64,000 bases of DNA from Chalara sp. BL73 (GCA_918026815.1 CAKJVC010000090.1:124001-188000); one strand, 5' to 3'. Shown: positions 34,946-46,626, numbered from the stretch's first letter. Notes: generated from the sequence alone by a model not told the origin. Numbers and translations: made by a program.

Positions 34946-36745
34946 CGTGGCCAGCTTCTCGCGTTGTCGTAGTCGTCGTTTTGGTGGTGTGGTTGACACA
35001 GGAGGTTATAGGATAGCCGTCCCGAGAATAGGGGAGCATGCCAACAGCGCGAATCGAGGTTTGATGACAAGACTGAAAGAGCCTCTTGTGTGCTGTGCCT
35101 CGTATGTTTCGAATTAAGGTATGGTGAAGGCGAGATATAATTTTTTACAGATGGTTGTATAATGGTATATTACAGACAAGGGGTCCAAAATAGATCGTCC
35201 CGTAGCGAATTGAGGGCTGAATGCAACCACCCAGATTGGACGGCTGGAGCCCGAAGTAGATTGATTAACTTACTGTACTAAAAGTAGTGTAAGTAACTCT
35301 AGCCGCGCCACTGCTTCTAAGCCCTAGGTTTGAGTGGTGGGGGATACGGCTGGGCGGTCTTCGTATCACAGTGAAAGGTTACTGATTCTGCAAAAAAGGG
35401 GGGGGGGGGAGAACGGGACACTTTGACCGTGGACTTGTTTGATTCTGAGAGTGATCAGGTTGGGGGAAGGTAAGCAAATTTTTGGATATAGCAGTGTAGT
35501 AACCCTGATGATTCGAAGATCTGCACTACTGTATATGCAGGAGCTAACACGATATTGGACAACACAGACGGCGATGTGTCGAGGCTAGCCGGCAACGTGG
35601 AATAAAGCTTGTTCTGGATCGGGAATTGATTTACTGTATCAGGCTGTGTAGCAAAGCGCAGTGTCCTGTAGAGTAGTGCACCCGTAAAGTATGAAGGTAT
35701 TTCAGGGGGAAGAGGGGCAGGAGGTGCATTCAGGCAGTGCTCTCCGGCTGGGCTGTCCTGGTGCGAGGGACAGATCCAACTTACGAGACTTTACAGTTAG
35801 TCCCCTATACACTATACATAGTAAAGGATAAAGTATTTCCCGGTGCGGCTTTATCAACCAAAAAGCTTAACGCTGTGACACCCATCGGATAGAGTCTTCT
35901 TATCAGCTTGGCATGCTTTTATTATATTTTATTAATATACTATACCCACCATTGAAAATCACGCTGAAGGCTCCTCCCTTAGTAACCCAAACTCCCCTAT
36001 ACTCGCGCCTATCCAACCCACTTTCACCTTCATGAGCCTCGTAACCTTCACGTCAACCCCTTGCCCAGTCGTCCAAATGGCTCCAGTTATTGTTCGTGAA
36101 CCCTGGCGGAGCTTTCCGCTAGCACCACTCTGAAACACAAACTTGACAGAGATCTTCTAGTTGAACTATAGGTTGACTTCGTTGAACCATTACGAAGCGG
36201 CGGAGCGATATCAACACCATCCCAGCCTCCTCCTTTGCAAATCTGGCTTGCGAATAAATTCTCATTGGAGCAATCCACGACTTGACTTACGCAATTACCC
36301 CATAGCTCTTAATTTGCTAAAGGTAGTCCCTCTGAACGTTCTGTTTAAGACAATTTCATCTTTGTCTTCTGTCTGTCTCTTCCCTTTGATGTCTTATGGT
36401 ATCATGAAACTGCAATAGATATACTTTCTTTGATTCGACCAATTCTTAGTTGTCGATCATACCGGTACTTTTCATATTCTTCGGCAGATTAAACTATCGG
36501 CGTGCCTTTGACGTCTCTTCTTGCTGTACCACTCATCACCGTTGGATTTCGACCACTTTGCACGGCTCTCAGTGCACGTAAGCTTATGAGCCTTCGGTTT
36601 TGACCTTTGGTATTGTCTTCCACGGCCTCTCCATGCATATTTTTGAGAATTGAGCTTTTCCCGCTGTCATTTTGGTCAAAGCCGTTCTGTGGAGCTGGAT
36701 GTTGGAGGGTGTATAACCTGGAAGCACACTCGAGATCTCTGAAAA
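34946..36745. other. intergenic, divergent between two DUF5672 genes
   Basis: 1.8 kb. Includes a run of about six A followed by about twelve G near 35392-35409. Open frames at 36087-36418 are short and featureless. It holds the upstream regions of both flanking DUF5672 genes. Confidence 0.45.
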
Positions 36746-37812
36746 ATGTTCCCTCGCCTCAACTCCGGCGACGAGCAACGTAAACGCAGGTCTAGGAGCA
36801 CCTTCATTGCTGCGCTTATCCTTCTTCTCATCATCTGGACCGTCAAGCTCTTTCCCCCTCACCACTCAAATTTGACAGAGTATTTCCACTCAATAGCGTC
36901 ATCAAACTTATCTCTAACCGGCAATGACAAGAGTCCAGCCTCCAGCCTAGAACAATCAGCTGGTGGCCATTTCAATGCCTCGTCGAGCAATAAAGCTGCT
37001 GTTATCATTGAAACGAGATTCAGAACAAATCTCGTCCCACTTATTCTACACTTCAGTTCCGTCCTTGGCCCAACATGGCCCATTCTCATATATACTTCTG
37101 CAGAATCAGTCGGGATGTTTGCTTCCTCTGCAGCCCTTAAACGGTATTTGCACTCCGGGCTCATTGAGCTGCGATTGTTGCCTCAAGAGACTCTCTTCTC
37201 CAACTCCATCTCGGTCACTACATTCCTGACCCAAACATGGATCTGGGATAACCTGGCGCCAGCAGAGCATATTCTGATGTTCCAAAGCGATAGCATGCTA
37301 TGCGGAAATGCGGCGAGATCAGTGGATGATTTTTTCCAGTATGATTTGATCGGTGCTCCAATCAAGGAGGAATTAGGGGTCGGGTATAATGGTGGCCTAA
37401 GTTTGCGGAAACGGAGCAGTATCTTGAGGGTCTTAAACAGGTTTAATTGGGTGGAAGCGGAGGCACAAACAGCCGGAGACAGGTTTGAAGATCAATGGTA
37501 TTTCGCGAGGTAAGTTATTGATCTATTGGGTGACTAAACCTTGACGCTAAGAATCTTGATAGGATGAAAGAGATACAACAAAAAGAGAGCGTAGCAGGTA
37601 TATTAAAGACCGAAGAAGGTGCTATAAATTTACCAAGCATGGAAATTGCACGAACATTTGCTGTGGAATCAATTGATTATCCCCACCCGCTAGGTTTACA
37701 TCAACCAGGTCGATGGTTGAAGAAGCAGTCAGATATGATGTTACGTCTAGATGACTGGTGTCCAGAGTATAAATTATGCAGCAAGGAGCATGTCCAGGAC
37801 ATACCAAGTTGA
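36746..37812 (+). CDS. DUF5672 protein 2, type II membrane-anchored, putative glycosyltransferase-like
   Basis: Two exons (36746-37509 and 37563-37812) give 337 residues in frame. The start is ATG 36746. A basic N-terminus (KRRSRS) precedes a single membrane helix at residues ~20-34 (FIAALILLLIIWTVKLF), so a Golgi type II topology is likely, followed by a Ser/Asn-rich stem. The catalytic-type region has AAVIIETRFRTNLVPLILHF, the acidic motif LMFQSDSMLC (SDS at 181-183), YDLIGAPI (199-206) and GYNGGLSLRKRS (213-224). The C-terminal part ends in DDWCPEYK, equivalent to the DYCPE of its neighbours. It lacks the long insertion seen in protein 1. Function as a transferase is inferred from fold-type motifs and is not known. 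Confidence 0.85.
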
Positions 37813-38558
37813 GTACTATACTTTGGGTTTTTGAAGATGAATGTATTTGTATAATTTGGCGTGGCTTCGGCGTTCACTGGACCGGCGTTACTTACAGAAA
37901 ACTGTATATAGACCGAATACCCTGTTGAATAAATTAGATTTATAGATATAACAACACATTGAACAAACTTGAGAAAGGTTCGGTGTGTGGCATTTTGTTC
38001 ATTGAGAGAAACATCATAAGGTGTGTGATATTTTTTAAACATTTACTTTTAAGCCATAGCAAGCGTTAGCTACATGGGAGGTCATGCTAGCCTACAGAGT
38101 CTACAGCAAACATAAATCTTTGGCCCCGAACATGTGGCATGATATCCTGAATAGTTGTGGCGATCAGATACTAAAGATTACCGAAGAATTAGAGGAATTA
38201 TAGAAATCTATATTTATGCATGGCGGCACGCTAAATTCTGTAGGACGGATAAACACACCCCTCACCATCTAGCCCCCTGCTGCTTTCAGGCGAGTGCATT
38301 GGGATAATCTGCTTGCTGACAGAAATAACAGAGACAAGGCCTCGTAACACGAACTTTGCACAATCAGCCTCTACTTCCTGTGACCTCTCCTTGCGAGCAC
38401 AGCATACGAGAGAGTTTCATCACAAAGCGCACCATGATACTTTATCAGTGAATGGAAATAAGGTTAAGGACGCCTCCTAACAGGGTATTCAGTTCTCCAC
38501 GACTTGACACATAATCGACGTATCTCCAGATCAGCGACAGTCGCAGGAGACGACAACA
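37813..38558. other. intergenic between tandem DUF5672 genes
   Basis: 746 bp, AT-rich, no supported gene. Serves as 3' region of protein 2 and upstream region of protein 3. Confidence 0.5.
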
Positions 38559-39689
38559 ATGTTGGAACCGTACAGGGCATCAGGCCAACTGGGCGAGGGC
38601 ATCTTCGTGATAAACAAGCAAAGGATATTAGTTGCGCTTTCTCTAGCATTAACGTATGATACCTCAACATTCAACAGAAGCAGGGCTGAGCTGATGACTG
38701 GGCAGGTGGGCATTCGCTGCCATACTCCCAAACTACAAGCAAACCATTACAGATAAAGTAAAGAACAAATGGACAGACTACGTCGAGCACCTACCAGCCG
38801 TCGAGGTCGACTGGCACCCAACCTATGATCCGAAGACGCAATTTAATCAGTCGAAAGTCGCGCTCATCATTGAAGGTCGTCCTCTGCCTTCCTTAGTACC
38901 ACAACTATTACATATGATTTCCGTCGTGCCTCCCGACTGGAGATTCAAATTTATAGGTAGTAACAAGAGCGTCATTGCAGTTTCCAGAAGCTTCGCAACA
39001 CAATACCACGAGGCAAACGGGAAACTGGATTTGATCGTCCTTCCACCGCCATGGAAGATAGACAGTAAGGAGGATGTCCATCGACTACTCACTGATATCC
39101 GGTTCTACGAGGAACACCTACCCGAGGTAGAACATCTGCTCAAGTTTGAAAGCGATGCTATATTGTGCTCAAACTCAGACGACAGTCTGAACAACTGGCT
39201 TGACTACGACTGGGCTGGGGCTCCCAGGTATATTTCCTTCCTTTCTTGCCCTACCCTAGCTAACGAGCGAACAACAGGTCTGCAGACGACAGATTCGCCG
39301 GCAACGGCGGCCTCTCCCTGCGTCGGGTTAGCATGATCAAAAGAGTTCTCTCCTTCCAGTCGCGCTACAACGACACCGAACCCGAAGATGAATGGTTCGG
39401 TAAACGCCTAGTCACAACCCCCGGCGCCAAGGTCGCGAGCGCCGAGCAAGAAACACGCTTCTCCGTCGAAGACATCTGGCATCCGAAACCCATGGGCTTT
39501 CATGTTCGGGACGGAGGAACGAATCTAGCGGACGAAGTGTGGAAGGATCCTAAGCGGAGGAAGGCGAACTTTGATTATTGCCCCGAGCTGGTGATGATCA
39601 TGCCGATGAAGCTGGAGAGGGAGCGGTGTGCTGGGGATAATAAGGAAGGCGAAATCGTGCGAAGGGAGCTGAAGCATGATGAGGCTTGA
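38559..39689 (+). CDS. DUF5672 protein 3, membrane-anchored, putative glycosyltransferase-like
   Basis: Three exons (38559-38653, 38706-39227, 39278-39689) give 342 residues in frame. ATG 38559 begins MLEPYRASGQ; a membrane helix at residues ~23-40 (ILVALSLALTWAFAAILP) spans the first intron, supporting that splice. The rest matches its neighbours: KVALIIEGRPLPSLVPQLLHM, VVPPDWRFKFIG, LKFESDAILC (SDA instead of TDS/SDS), DYDWAGAP, AGNGGLSLRRVSM, FDYCPEL. It is closer to protein 1 than to protein 2 in these blocks. The order anchor, acidic motif, NGGLSLR and CPE fits a secreted-pathway transferase. Whether it is active is unknown. Confidence 0.85.
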
Positions 39690-40412
39690 TGATGAGTGAT
39701 CGAAAGCAGAGATCGTTGGAGAGAATATGCAAGTATACGGAGAAGCAAAGATTTGTGTATGTTATAGAAAGGCTGCCTTCTCTGGATGGAGTATTTAGGG
39801 CAAAGGTCAGGAATGGCGTTCTTTGATCGAAGTCAAGGTTCTTTTTATGTCCTTGCGTATAGGGTGTGTAGATATGTTCATAACAATACCAGACAAAATG
39901 AAAGTAAGCCCGGAGGTGGGTATATACCAACATGGAAAGCGATGATCATGAGATTGAGAAGTGTACCCACTTTTTTCAGCTTGGAAACACTGGTTACTTG
40001 AGGGAAATTGGGTATACGAAGCCTCTTTGAGTATTTGGACTGAAGTTCAAATATCTTTCCCGGCGCGAAAGAACGTCAATGGAGCTCTCGAGGATTAAAT
40101 ATATGCGTCAAGATGGGAAAAGAAATTACAAACTGCGACTGTGACAGCTTGAAGTTTAGAACTGCTCGTGTCGGATCATGTTGCTTAGGAATCAGACTCG
40201 GGGGCAGAAGTACTTTTCATTTTACCTAAGCATGATTTGTCTTGGAATTACTGCTCATAAATTCTAAGGGCATTGTAAATGGGCAGCGCAACACCGCTGA
40301 TGATCCCAGGTATTCTCGTGTGCCCCAAAATACAACGCAATTCCCATTGCCCTTCCCACCGACGCCATGCCTTATATATCCGATTCGTAGCTTCGTGTTG
40401 TATACTATCATC
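39690..40412. other. intergenic, convergent 3' region
   Basis: 723 bp lie between the end of DUF5672 protein 3 (plus) and the end of the PARP-E2 gene (minus). Nothing recognised. Confidence 0.5.
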
Positions 40413-43400
40413 CTATAAGTCTTCAGGCCGACCGTTACTAGGTCCACCTCTAAAGTCCGCGAAATCCTTTGGCACCTCCCAGCCATGGGTTCTGCATGCA
40501 CGAATATACGCGTCAACAGCCTCGCCGTTGCCATAGTCCCCTTGTTGACTGCCTGTATTCATCAGTCGTGCAGGACGAGGCTCGCAATTCATGATCGCAA
40601 GACGGACTTGTAAGAGGACACTCTCGATAGAGGAGACGGCACTCCAGCCAGAATTCGTAAGGAGCTCCATACACAAAGCTCCACCCATGGTTACGTGTCC
40701 ACCGCCACCTGAGGTGAACGGGAGGAAACGAGGACGAATGACACGGACGAACGGTGGGCTGTGAGGATAGTCCTTGCCGAAGCGGATTTCAAGGACAATG
40801 CTGCTCACACCCGCGGTCTTCATATCTTTAGCGAGTGGAAGTGTCTCCTCAAAAGAATGAAGCTCGACAATCCATTGGTAGACGTTGCTGATGTTCTCTG
40901 TATGTATATACCATCCAATTTCATGCAAAGGAGTCTTCTCTTGAATCTTCACAATCGTTTGCATCTCTCTGGTCAGTCGCATTGTTGCTGCTGGAGTTGC
41001 ATATGTAGGTGGGTCAAGGATTGGAAGGGTCACATGGTCCAATGAACCAGGTACAAACTCAGTAAGTGGTTCTGCAGCAACTTTCCCCTTGACTCTGCCA
41101 CTGACAGCAGCATCCTCATCATCTGAGAAAAGAAAATAAATGTCATCGAGTTCTTCCTCGTCAGAGATGGTGGCGTTGAGTTCAAGATAATTACCAGATG
41201 ACTTACGTCGCTTGCTCGACTTCTTATGGTCTCCTCTGACTGCTCTGAAAGTTTTCGAGATGTTAACTGCACAAAGAGGAATACCAACCGGCTTGTGAAG
41301 CGTCGATCTGACTGTGAATTTGGGATCCTGCTCAATCTCCCCCAGCGGTGATGGATCAGTAGAGCTTGATAACGCAGAACTGCTATCCGGCGCGGAGCTA
41401 ATTTGTACCATCAAATATCTGCATTGAATCCAATCGACATGCTGAACAACAAGATATGGACTGCTGCTTTGAAATTGCGAAGGACAGTTCACGATCTCGT
41501 TTAAACTCATTGCAGAATTAATCTTGAGCTCAGAGCCAGGCCATGAGCAGGTAACAAATGAAGCGTAACCACTAGAGACATTTTGCTCCAAAGCATGATA
41601 GACGCCATGCCCATAAGCTCTACCGTGTAAGGTTTCAGAGAAGTCGAGCCCATGTCGTATAATACTGTGCCAGTTTTGCAAAGGACTTCCATGGAAGGCG
41701 AACATGGTAGGATACAATGCAGGCAAGTTGGCTTGTTCCTTCTTCAAAGCGTTCAGGAAGCGTTGTTCCTTGTCTGGAGATCCTTGAGCAAAGCGAAATT
41801 GAACCCACCCATCGGCTATGTTAGAGCATTTTTGATCCAGTTTAATCTTGGCCGCTAGCGGATCTGATTCTTCTTGACCTGGGAATTTGTCGACCTGGAC
41901 TATGCACGAGCGATTTGAGGCAATGATCCATCGCAACATGCCCAAGGCTGCTGGTGATATACGCTCCTTCCATGCACGGAGATTTGGCTCCGACATTCGA
42001 CTTTGACTAAGCAGATATGCTTTCAGTTCTGTGATCGAAGGCAACGTGTCAAGGAGCATTACAATCGTCTCAGCTTTATGAGCCTCGTTGAGATCATCAA
42101 AGTTCTGATCATACAACACTAACTTGGCCGGATGGAGGAGAATAGGAGGAGGAGTAGTTGCTGGGGTAGTTGGCTCTGACTGCTCCACGGCTCCATTGCC
42201 TGATCGTGGAGTTATTCCATCGCCCGATAGCTTGACCGTAGGATATAATGAGATATCCTCAATCCGAATATGCCTCGCTGCCCCTAAATAAACGATTACA
42301 ACCCAATCCCCGTTTCTGACAGGACACGTCGTTGCTGTTTCAAATATAAGTTCCTGATGAATAGGATCATACTTAACCTCTAAGGCACTCTCAGGCTCTT
42401 GTATAACTCTAAAATTCGTCACAGATGTGTCCTGACGAGGTGGAGCAAAGGAATGGAGATTAGGAGCTCTTGACGAGGTTACGGTATTTAGAACTGCCGG
42501 TACACTGAGACTCATGCCAGTAGGGTACTCGCGAATTCGTCGGTACATCGCAGCGATGTAGCAGAAGCTAACGAGCAGATCGACAACAGTAGATTGTGTC
42601 AAGATTTCGTGCTCAATCGAAGGGCCAAATCCTAGTGACATGTATTGGTACAAACAAAGAGGTTTGTCGCAGACATATGGCTTCAATGCTTCGAAATCTC
42701 CATGGATTCTGTCATGGCAAACGAGACAGAACTCGGTGCATCGTAAGAAGTAGCGCATTGCAAATTGTGCGACTATCAATGGGAATGACTTTTGGTTGTT
42801 ATGGGCGTCAACGAGATGGTCTGCACACATCATTTCAGGCAGAGAACTTTGCTTCGGGGTCGATTCCTCGTAGTATTTTGTTTCCAAGTGAGCCACCTTC
42901 TGATCCGGTCGTCCCTGTTTATCATTAAACCAAAGTTTTGCGCCATCCCAACCAACGCAAATATTGGTTCTAATCTTTAACAGGGATATGAACTGGTCGT
43001 TGATGAATTCGTTCAAAGAGCTACTGATGAAAATGCTGCTGAAAACGCCAGATATTGGTTGCACTGCCGCAGAGTCACCACTCTGTTCGTTGGAACTCTT
43101 GCTCTCATTCTTGACAATTTCAGTAAAGGCAGCAAGGGCTTGACTTGAGGTAGGCTTGTATTTATCGCAAACCCCGATCCGAAATGAAATGTTTAATGAT
43201 TTTGCAGGTTCAGAGATGATCGCATCGAAGGTTTTGTAGCCCGAAGAATACTTCACCAGAATCACAATATATTGTGCTGGCAACAGGTCCCATGCCTGCA
43301 GGGCCTCTTCCGAAAGACCAAGCTTAGCTGCTTGCATGGAGATACTCAGCAGACATGTAGTTGAGTCTGCCTTCATGCCACTCAAGATACCAATTTTGAA

Positions 43401-44021
43401 GCCAGAGTATCTTAGAGCTCGAAGATCCTCCTTGATACGTCGATTAAACCTAGAAAGTTCCTCAGGAGCAAGTCGGAGTTTCAGTCTAGTAGATGAATTT
43501 CCAGCCGATGCGCCAAAACCCCCAAACCCATCGTCGTAGTCAGAGAGACCGTCATTGTAGCCATGATCAAAATAGTCATCATCCTCCTCGTCCTCCTCGT
43601 CCTCCTCATCCTCCTCACCCTCTTCACCATCGTCCAGTGCATCTTCCATATCTACATCTGACCCATCTTCAACTTTGGAAGCGCCGGGTTCAGTCCCAGC
43701 AGCAAGAACAATGTTCAGCCGCGTGGAGATGCTCATAACAAGCTCACTAATACGTAGGCCCAAAGAGCAGCTGCCAATATTTTGAAGGGTTTCATTGACA
43801 GCTTTTGGAACATCAGGGGACTTGGTAAATATCAGGAAAGCGTTCCCAGAAGGATATTCGGAGACATCGATTGCAAGTAGTCCGATAGTAATGGAAGTAG
43901 CAGTTGTTGAATATTGAAAGACGATGTCCCCATCGTCATCTCCTCTGGCAATTCCAGAGATGTTAGCAATTGACTTCTCGGATGCTGCCTTAACATCGGC
44001 AAGGAAAACCTTCCTAGTCAT
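40413..44021 (-). CDS. PARP-type ADP-ribosyltransferase fused to a ubiquitin-conjugating (E2) domain
   Basis: Single-exon gene of 1,202 residues starting at ATG 44021. An acidic low-complexity run at residues ~120-160 (many E and D) is followed by a long central region with a Cys-rich block (EFCLVCHD, VCDKPLCLY). The PARP catalytic region has FHGSPLQNWHSIIRHGL (His777) and GRAYGHGVYHA (Tyr808), the His and Tyr of the H-Y-x triad. No clear catalytic Glu is visible, as in mono-ADP-ribosyltransferases. The C-terminal E2 fold has YPHSPPFVRVI and GGALCMELLT, where Cys1117 is the likely active cysteine, then W-S. Such PARP-UBC fusions are known in filamentous fungi, and may link ADP-ribose and ubiquitin signalling. 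The coding frame is uninterrupted over 3.6 kb. Confidence 0.9.
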   Translation of the reverse strand: MTRKVFLADVKAASEKSIANISGIARGDDDGDIVFQYSTTATSITIGLLAIDVSEYPSGNAFLIFTKSPDVPKAVNETLQNIGSCSLGLRISELVMSISTRLNIVLAAGTEPGASKVEDGSDVDMEDALDDGEEGEEDEEDEEDEEDDDYFDHGYNDGLSDYDDGFGGFGASAGNSSTRLKLRLAPEELSRFNRRIKEDLRALRYSGFKIGILSGMKADSTTCLLSISMQAAKLGLSEEALQAWDLLPAQYIVILVKYSSGYKTFDAIISEPAKSLNISFRIGVCDKYKPTSSQALAAFTEIVKNESKSSNEQSGDSAAVQPISGVFSSIFISSSLNEFINDQFISLLKIRTNICVGWDGAKLWFNDKQGRPDQKVAHLETKYYEESTPKQSSLPEMMCADHLVDAHNNQKSFPLIVAQFAMRYFLRCTEFCLVCHDRIHGDFEALKPYVCDKPLCLYQYMSLGFGPSIEHEILTQSTVVDLLVSFCYIAAMYRRIREYPTGMSLSVPAVLNTVTSSRAPNLHSFAPPRQDTSVTNFRVIQEPESALEVKYDPIHQELIFETATTCPVRNGDWVVIVYLGAARHIRIEDISLYPTVKLSGDGITPRSGNGAVEQSEPTTPATTPPPILLHPAKLVLYDQNFDDLNEAHKAETIVMLLDTLPSITELKAYLLSQSRMSEPNLRAWKERISPAALGMLRWIIASNRSCIVQVDKFPGQEESDPLAAKIKLDQKCSNIADGWVQFRFAQGSPDKEQRFLNALKKEQANLPALYPTMFAFHGSPLQNWHSIIRHGLDFSETLHGRAYGHGVYHALEQNVSSGYASFVTCSWPGSELKINSAMSLNEIVNCPSQFQSSSPYLVVQHVDWIQCRYLMVQISSAPDSSSALSSSTDPSPLGEIEQDPKFTVRSTLHKPVGIPLCAVNISKTFRAVRGDHKKSSKRRKSSGNYLELNATISDEEELDDIYFLFSDDEDAAVSGRVKGKVAAEPLTEFVPGSLDHVTLPILDPPTYATPAATMRLTREMQTIVKIQEKTPLHEIGWYIHTENISNVYQWIVELHSFEETLPLAKDMKTAGVSSIVLEIRFGKDYPHSPPFVRVIRPRFLPFTSGGGGHVTMGGALCMELLTNSGWSAVSSIESVLLQVRLAIMNCEPRPARLMNTGSQQGDYGNGEAVDAYIRACRTHGWEVPKDFADFRGGPSNGRPEDL

Positions 44022-45166
44022 ATTAACCTATCTAGTGTCAGGATGTCATATCATGGAGGTCATGAAGGCGCCCGTGAAAAGCACTGCTTTCGCGAAAAAG
44101 AGGTATATTACCTATTGTTCACCAAATGGCGACGTAAGAGCCAGATGTAGCTGAGGCGGGTTGAAGGGAGCTGAGAGTTGACTATTGAGGGCTAGTGGGC
44201 AGCTTTGAATACTGACAAAAGCCAAGATACGCTTAGTTGTTGGAAGGATAAAAGAGGACAACGAATATATATTAGGCGCTGGTGAAATAGAAGTAGCGCG
44301 TATATGGTGCTGGCTTTATTGTATTAGGAGATTCTGAGGGCAAGATGAATGTCCTAGATCTCAATAGAAGAAGTGGTGAATGGTGGTGAGGATATTCATC
44401 TTTGGGGAGGGTGCAGAAAGATGGAACAGATATAAATAGGATCAGTAGAATGTGAAAACCAGTCGAGATAGAAATGAGCCAGCAATTGCTCTTTTTTGAG
44501 GTGGAGAAAGGTGAAGAAAGAAGTTTGGGTTAGTGGTAATGGGAACGGGAATGGGAATGGTAGTGCTGTGGGTAGGGTGGTGGTGAGTGGCAGGCAGCCT
44601 TGCGTCTGCCTGTTTCGAGCGAGGCGAACTAGGAAGAACGAATGTTGAGATCGGTCATCAGAGACCAACTCAGCATTGGAAGCAGACTCCGACCAAATAG
44701 GATAGATCTATTTCTCGGGGTTTCACGGACCAGATTTCTAGCATCATGTGGAAGAAAGGGCAAAGGATCAAGGGGGCAGACAACTTTGGAAGTGTTATTA
44801 TATCCTTCACCGGACCATCTTAAAGCCCCCCATGAGTAGAGAGTTGGAATGTCGTTGAAGCCAAGGTCCCCTGTAGCGCCACTGCATGGGTGACGGGTCC
44901 CCAGCCAGACAAAGCCTCGACAGCGCTAATCCCCCGCCCACGACACGCTACACGCTACACACACATTGCTAAGATATGCTAACCTCAATCCAGATATATC
45001 CCCCCAGTTTATACCTAAAAACCCCATGTACCAAAAATAACAAAACAATACAAAACATTCTACAAAGAACAAGGCTTACCACCTTTCCCTTCTGCGCATG
45101 GTCGATCCGTGATGCTCTATCGTGACAAGATATACTGTGCCGGATGCTGATCAAGCTGCTCGAGCT
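44022..45166. promoter_or_regulatory. divergent intergenic region (PARP-E2 / COG subunit)
   Basis: 1.1 kb lie between two divergent starts. Contains a purine-rich repeat-like stretch (GGGAATGG units) near 44535-44565. No gene recognised. Confidence 0.4.
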
Positions 45167-46264
45167 ATGGCATGGGATTCAAAGTCCGCTAGGCATCGGC
45201 AGACCAGCAGTCTTCCTCCTAAGCCGCCAGCTGGTGGGCAGCCTCAGAATCATACCAACATAAAAGTCGAGCCCAAATCCGCTCACGTTGCCGACCCTGC
45301 CCTTCAGCCTTTTCTCAATCCTTTGTACGACCCCTCCGAATATCTCAACTCCACGCTCCCCTCTCTACAGGGCTCCATTGTGACCTCTTCGAACGGAACA
45401 CTGCCCCTCGCAGAGCTCTCTATTCAAACGCAGACCCTCTTATCACAGCTCAGCGCACACACTACACGCCTAACAACAACCCTTACTCAATTAACCGATG
45501 AGATACTCAGAAGCGGAAGTCGTTTGGCATACGAGGTCGAGGTTCTACGTGGCGAGACTTTGGGTTTATCTGAAGCCTTGGCTGAGGGGCTACAGGATGA
45601 TGTAACAAAGTTTGTTCCTGCTGGCTTGGAGAAAGATCTTGAAAAAAGACCCTCAAAAGTTGGAGAACACGCGGCCCGCAAAGGTTCTACGGTTACATTG
45701 CCAAAAACGCCGACCCAAGTTGAAACTACCTCAATCGTGGATCCGCCATATATCACGCAGCTGCGGACGCTAACATTGGTACGATCGAGACTGGACACAG
45801 TCATTAAGACGTTTGGAGATGCGATGGCTTGGACGTTCCCGCCTTCTGAGGTCTCTGTTACATCTTCATTTCTATCCGTCTCGGCACCAGAACCCGGATC
45901 AGATATGCACAGCATTGAAGAGAAAGGGCAGCAAGTATCACAAAAGCTCCGGGATGAGATTGCAGACCTGCTGATTGGTGGAGACCCGATCGATGGGATC
46001 GAGAATGCAGCCAAACGTGTGGAAGAACTGAAAGATCTAGCGACCGTTTGGAAAGGTACTGCAGAAGAACGGGCACGGATCAAGTTTGTGGAGAGTTTGG
46101 CCAAATTGGTGGAAGATAGGCACAGGGAATTATTACGTGAGGCAGAACACAATGATCGGCTCAGGCAACGAGTTGAGACGCTTCAAAATGAGGTTAGCAA
46201 GGAGGAGAGTAGGTCACAAAGCGGATATGGCTTTCTTAGTCAGCTGCAGAAGCTTCGTGGTTAA
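45167..46264 (+). CDS. probable conserved oligomeric Golgi complex subunit 7
   Basis: COG is the eight-subunit tether for vesicles recycling within the Golgi; it keeps glycosyltransferases in place. The 365-residue single-exon frame starts at ATG 45167 (MAWDSKSARH); the frame is open further upstream but only from non-ATG codons. Seen: a Pro/Gln-rich N-terminus, the short block PFLNPLYDPSEYLNSTLPSL, helical repeats LSAHTTRLTTTLTQLTDEIL and a C-terminal predicted coiled coil (RHRELLREAEHNDRLRQRVE). The N-terminal (D)PSEYLN-type motif and coiled coils match fungal COG7-like proteins, which are much shorter than the animal subunit. COG5 or another CATCHR-type tether is an alternative. Confidence 0.6.
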   Translation: MAWDSKSARHRQTSSLPPKPPAGGQPQNHTNIKVEPKSAHVADPALQPFLNPLYDPSEYLNSTLPSLQGSIVTSSNGTLPLAELSIQTQTLLSQLSAHTTRLTTTLTQLTDEILRSGSRLAYEVEVLRGETLGLSEALAEGLQDDVTKFVPAGLEKDLEKRPSKVGEHAARKGSTVTLPKTPTQVETTSIVDPPYITQLRTLTLVRSRLDTVIKTFGDAMAWTFPPSEVSVTSSFLSVSAPEPGSDMHSIEEKGQQVSQKLRDEIADLLIGGDPIDGIENAAKRVEELKDLATVWKGTAEERARIKFVESLAKLVEDRHRELLREAEHNDRLRQRVETLQNEVSKEESRSQSGYGFLSQLQKLRG

Positions 46265-46626
46265 GGATGACACAATATTATTGAGGGTTACGCACCCTAT
46301 CCTCCTTTCTGATTATACATGTCTATATCTAATCATGACGTCTCATGCTAGATATTCGTTTTTCATCCTAGCGTTATCGTCCTGGATGGGATCATGAGTC
46401 TGCCCACAAGCTAGATGCTGTCTTGAGATCCTACCTCAGTTGTCCATGTCTCCTTGCGCACAAAGAGTGTTCTTTCCCCATCTGTACATGTTTTCTCGCC
46501 GTACATGAGCCTGACTCTACTACTACCTGTTTTTTCGTGCCCTCATTCTCAGTGTCGACTTTTAGTCAATATGCTTTTACCATGCGTATACATCTCACGA
46601 CTGACTCCAAATCTCCATCATAGTTC
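46265..46626. other. intergenic spacer, nothing recognised
   Basis: 362 bp lie between the probable COG7 gene and the glycosyltransferase relic. Short plus-strand open frames begin here but show no domain features. Confidence 0.45.

Noticed and set aside
34500..35117. 205-codon plus-strand ORF
   Set aside because: Antisense to the DUF5672 protein 1 locus; no domain-like features.
45487..46152. 221-codon minus-strand ORF
   Set aside because: Lies antisense to the probable COG7 gene, which has the better protein-like composition; a shadow frame.
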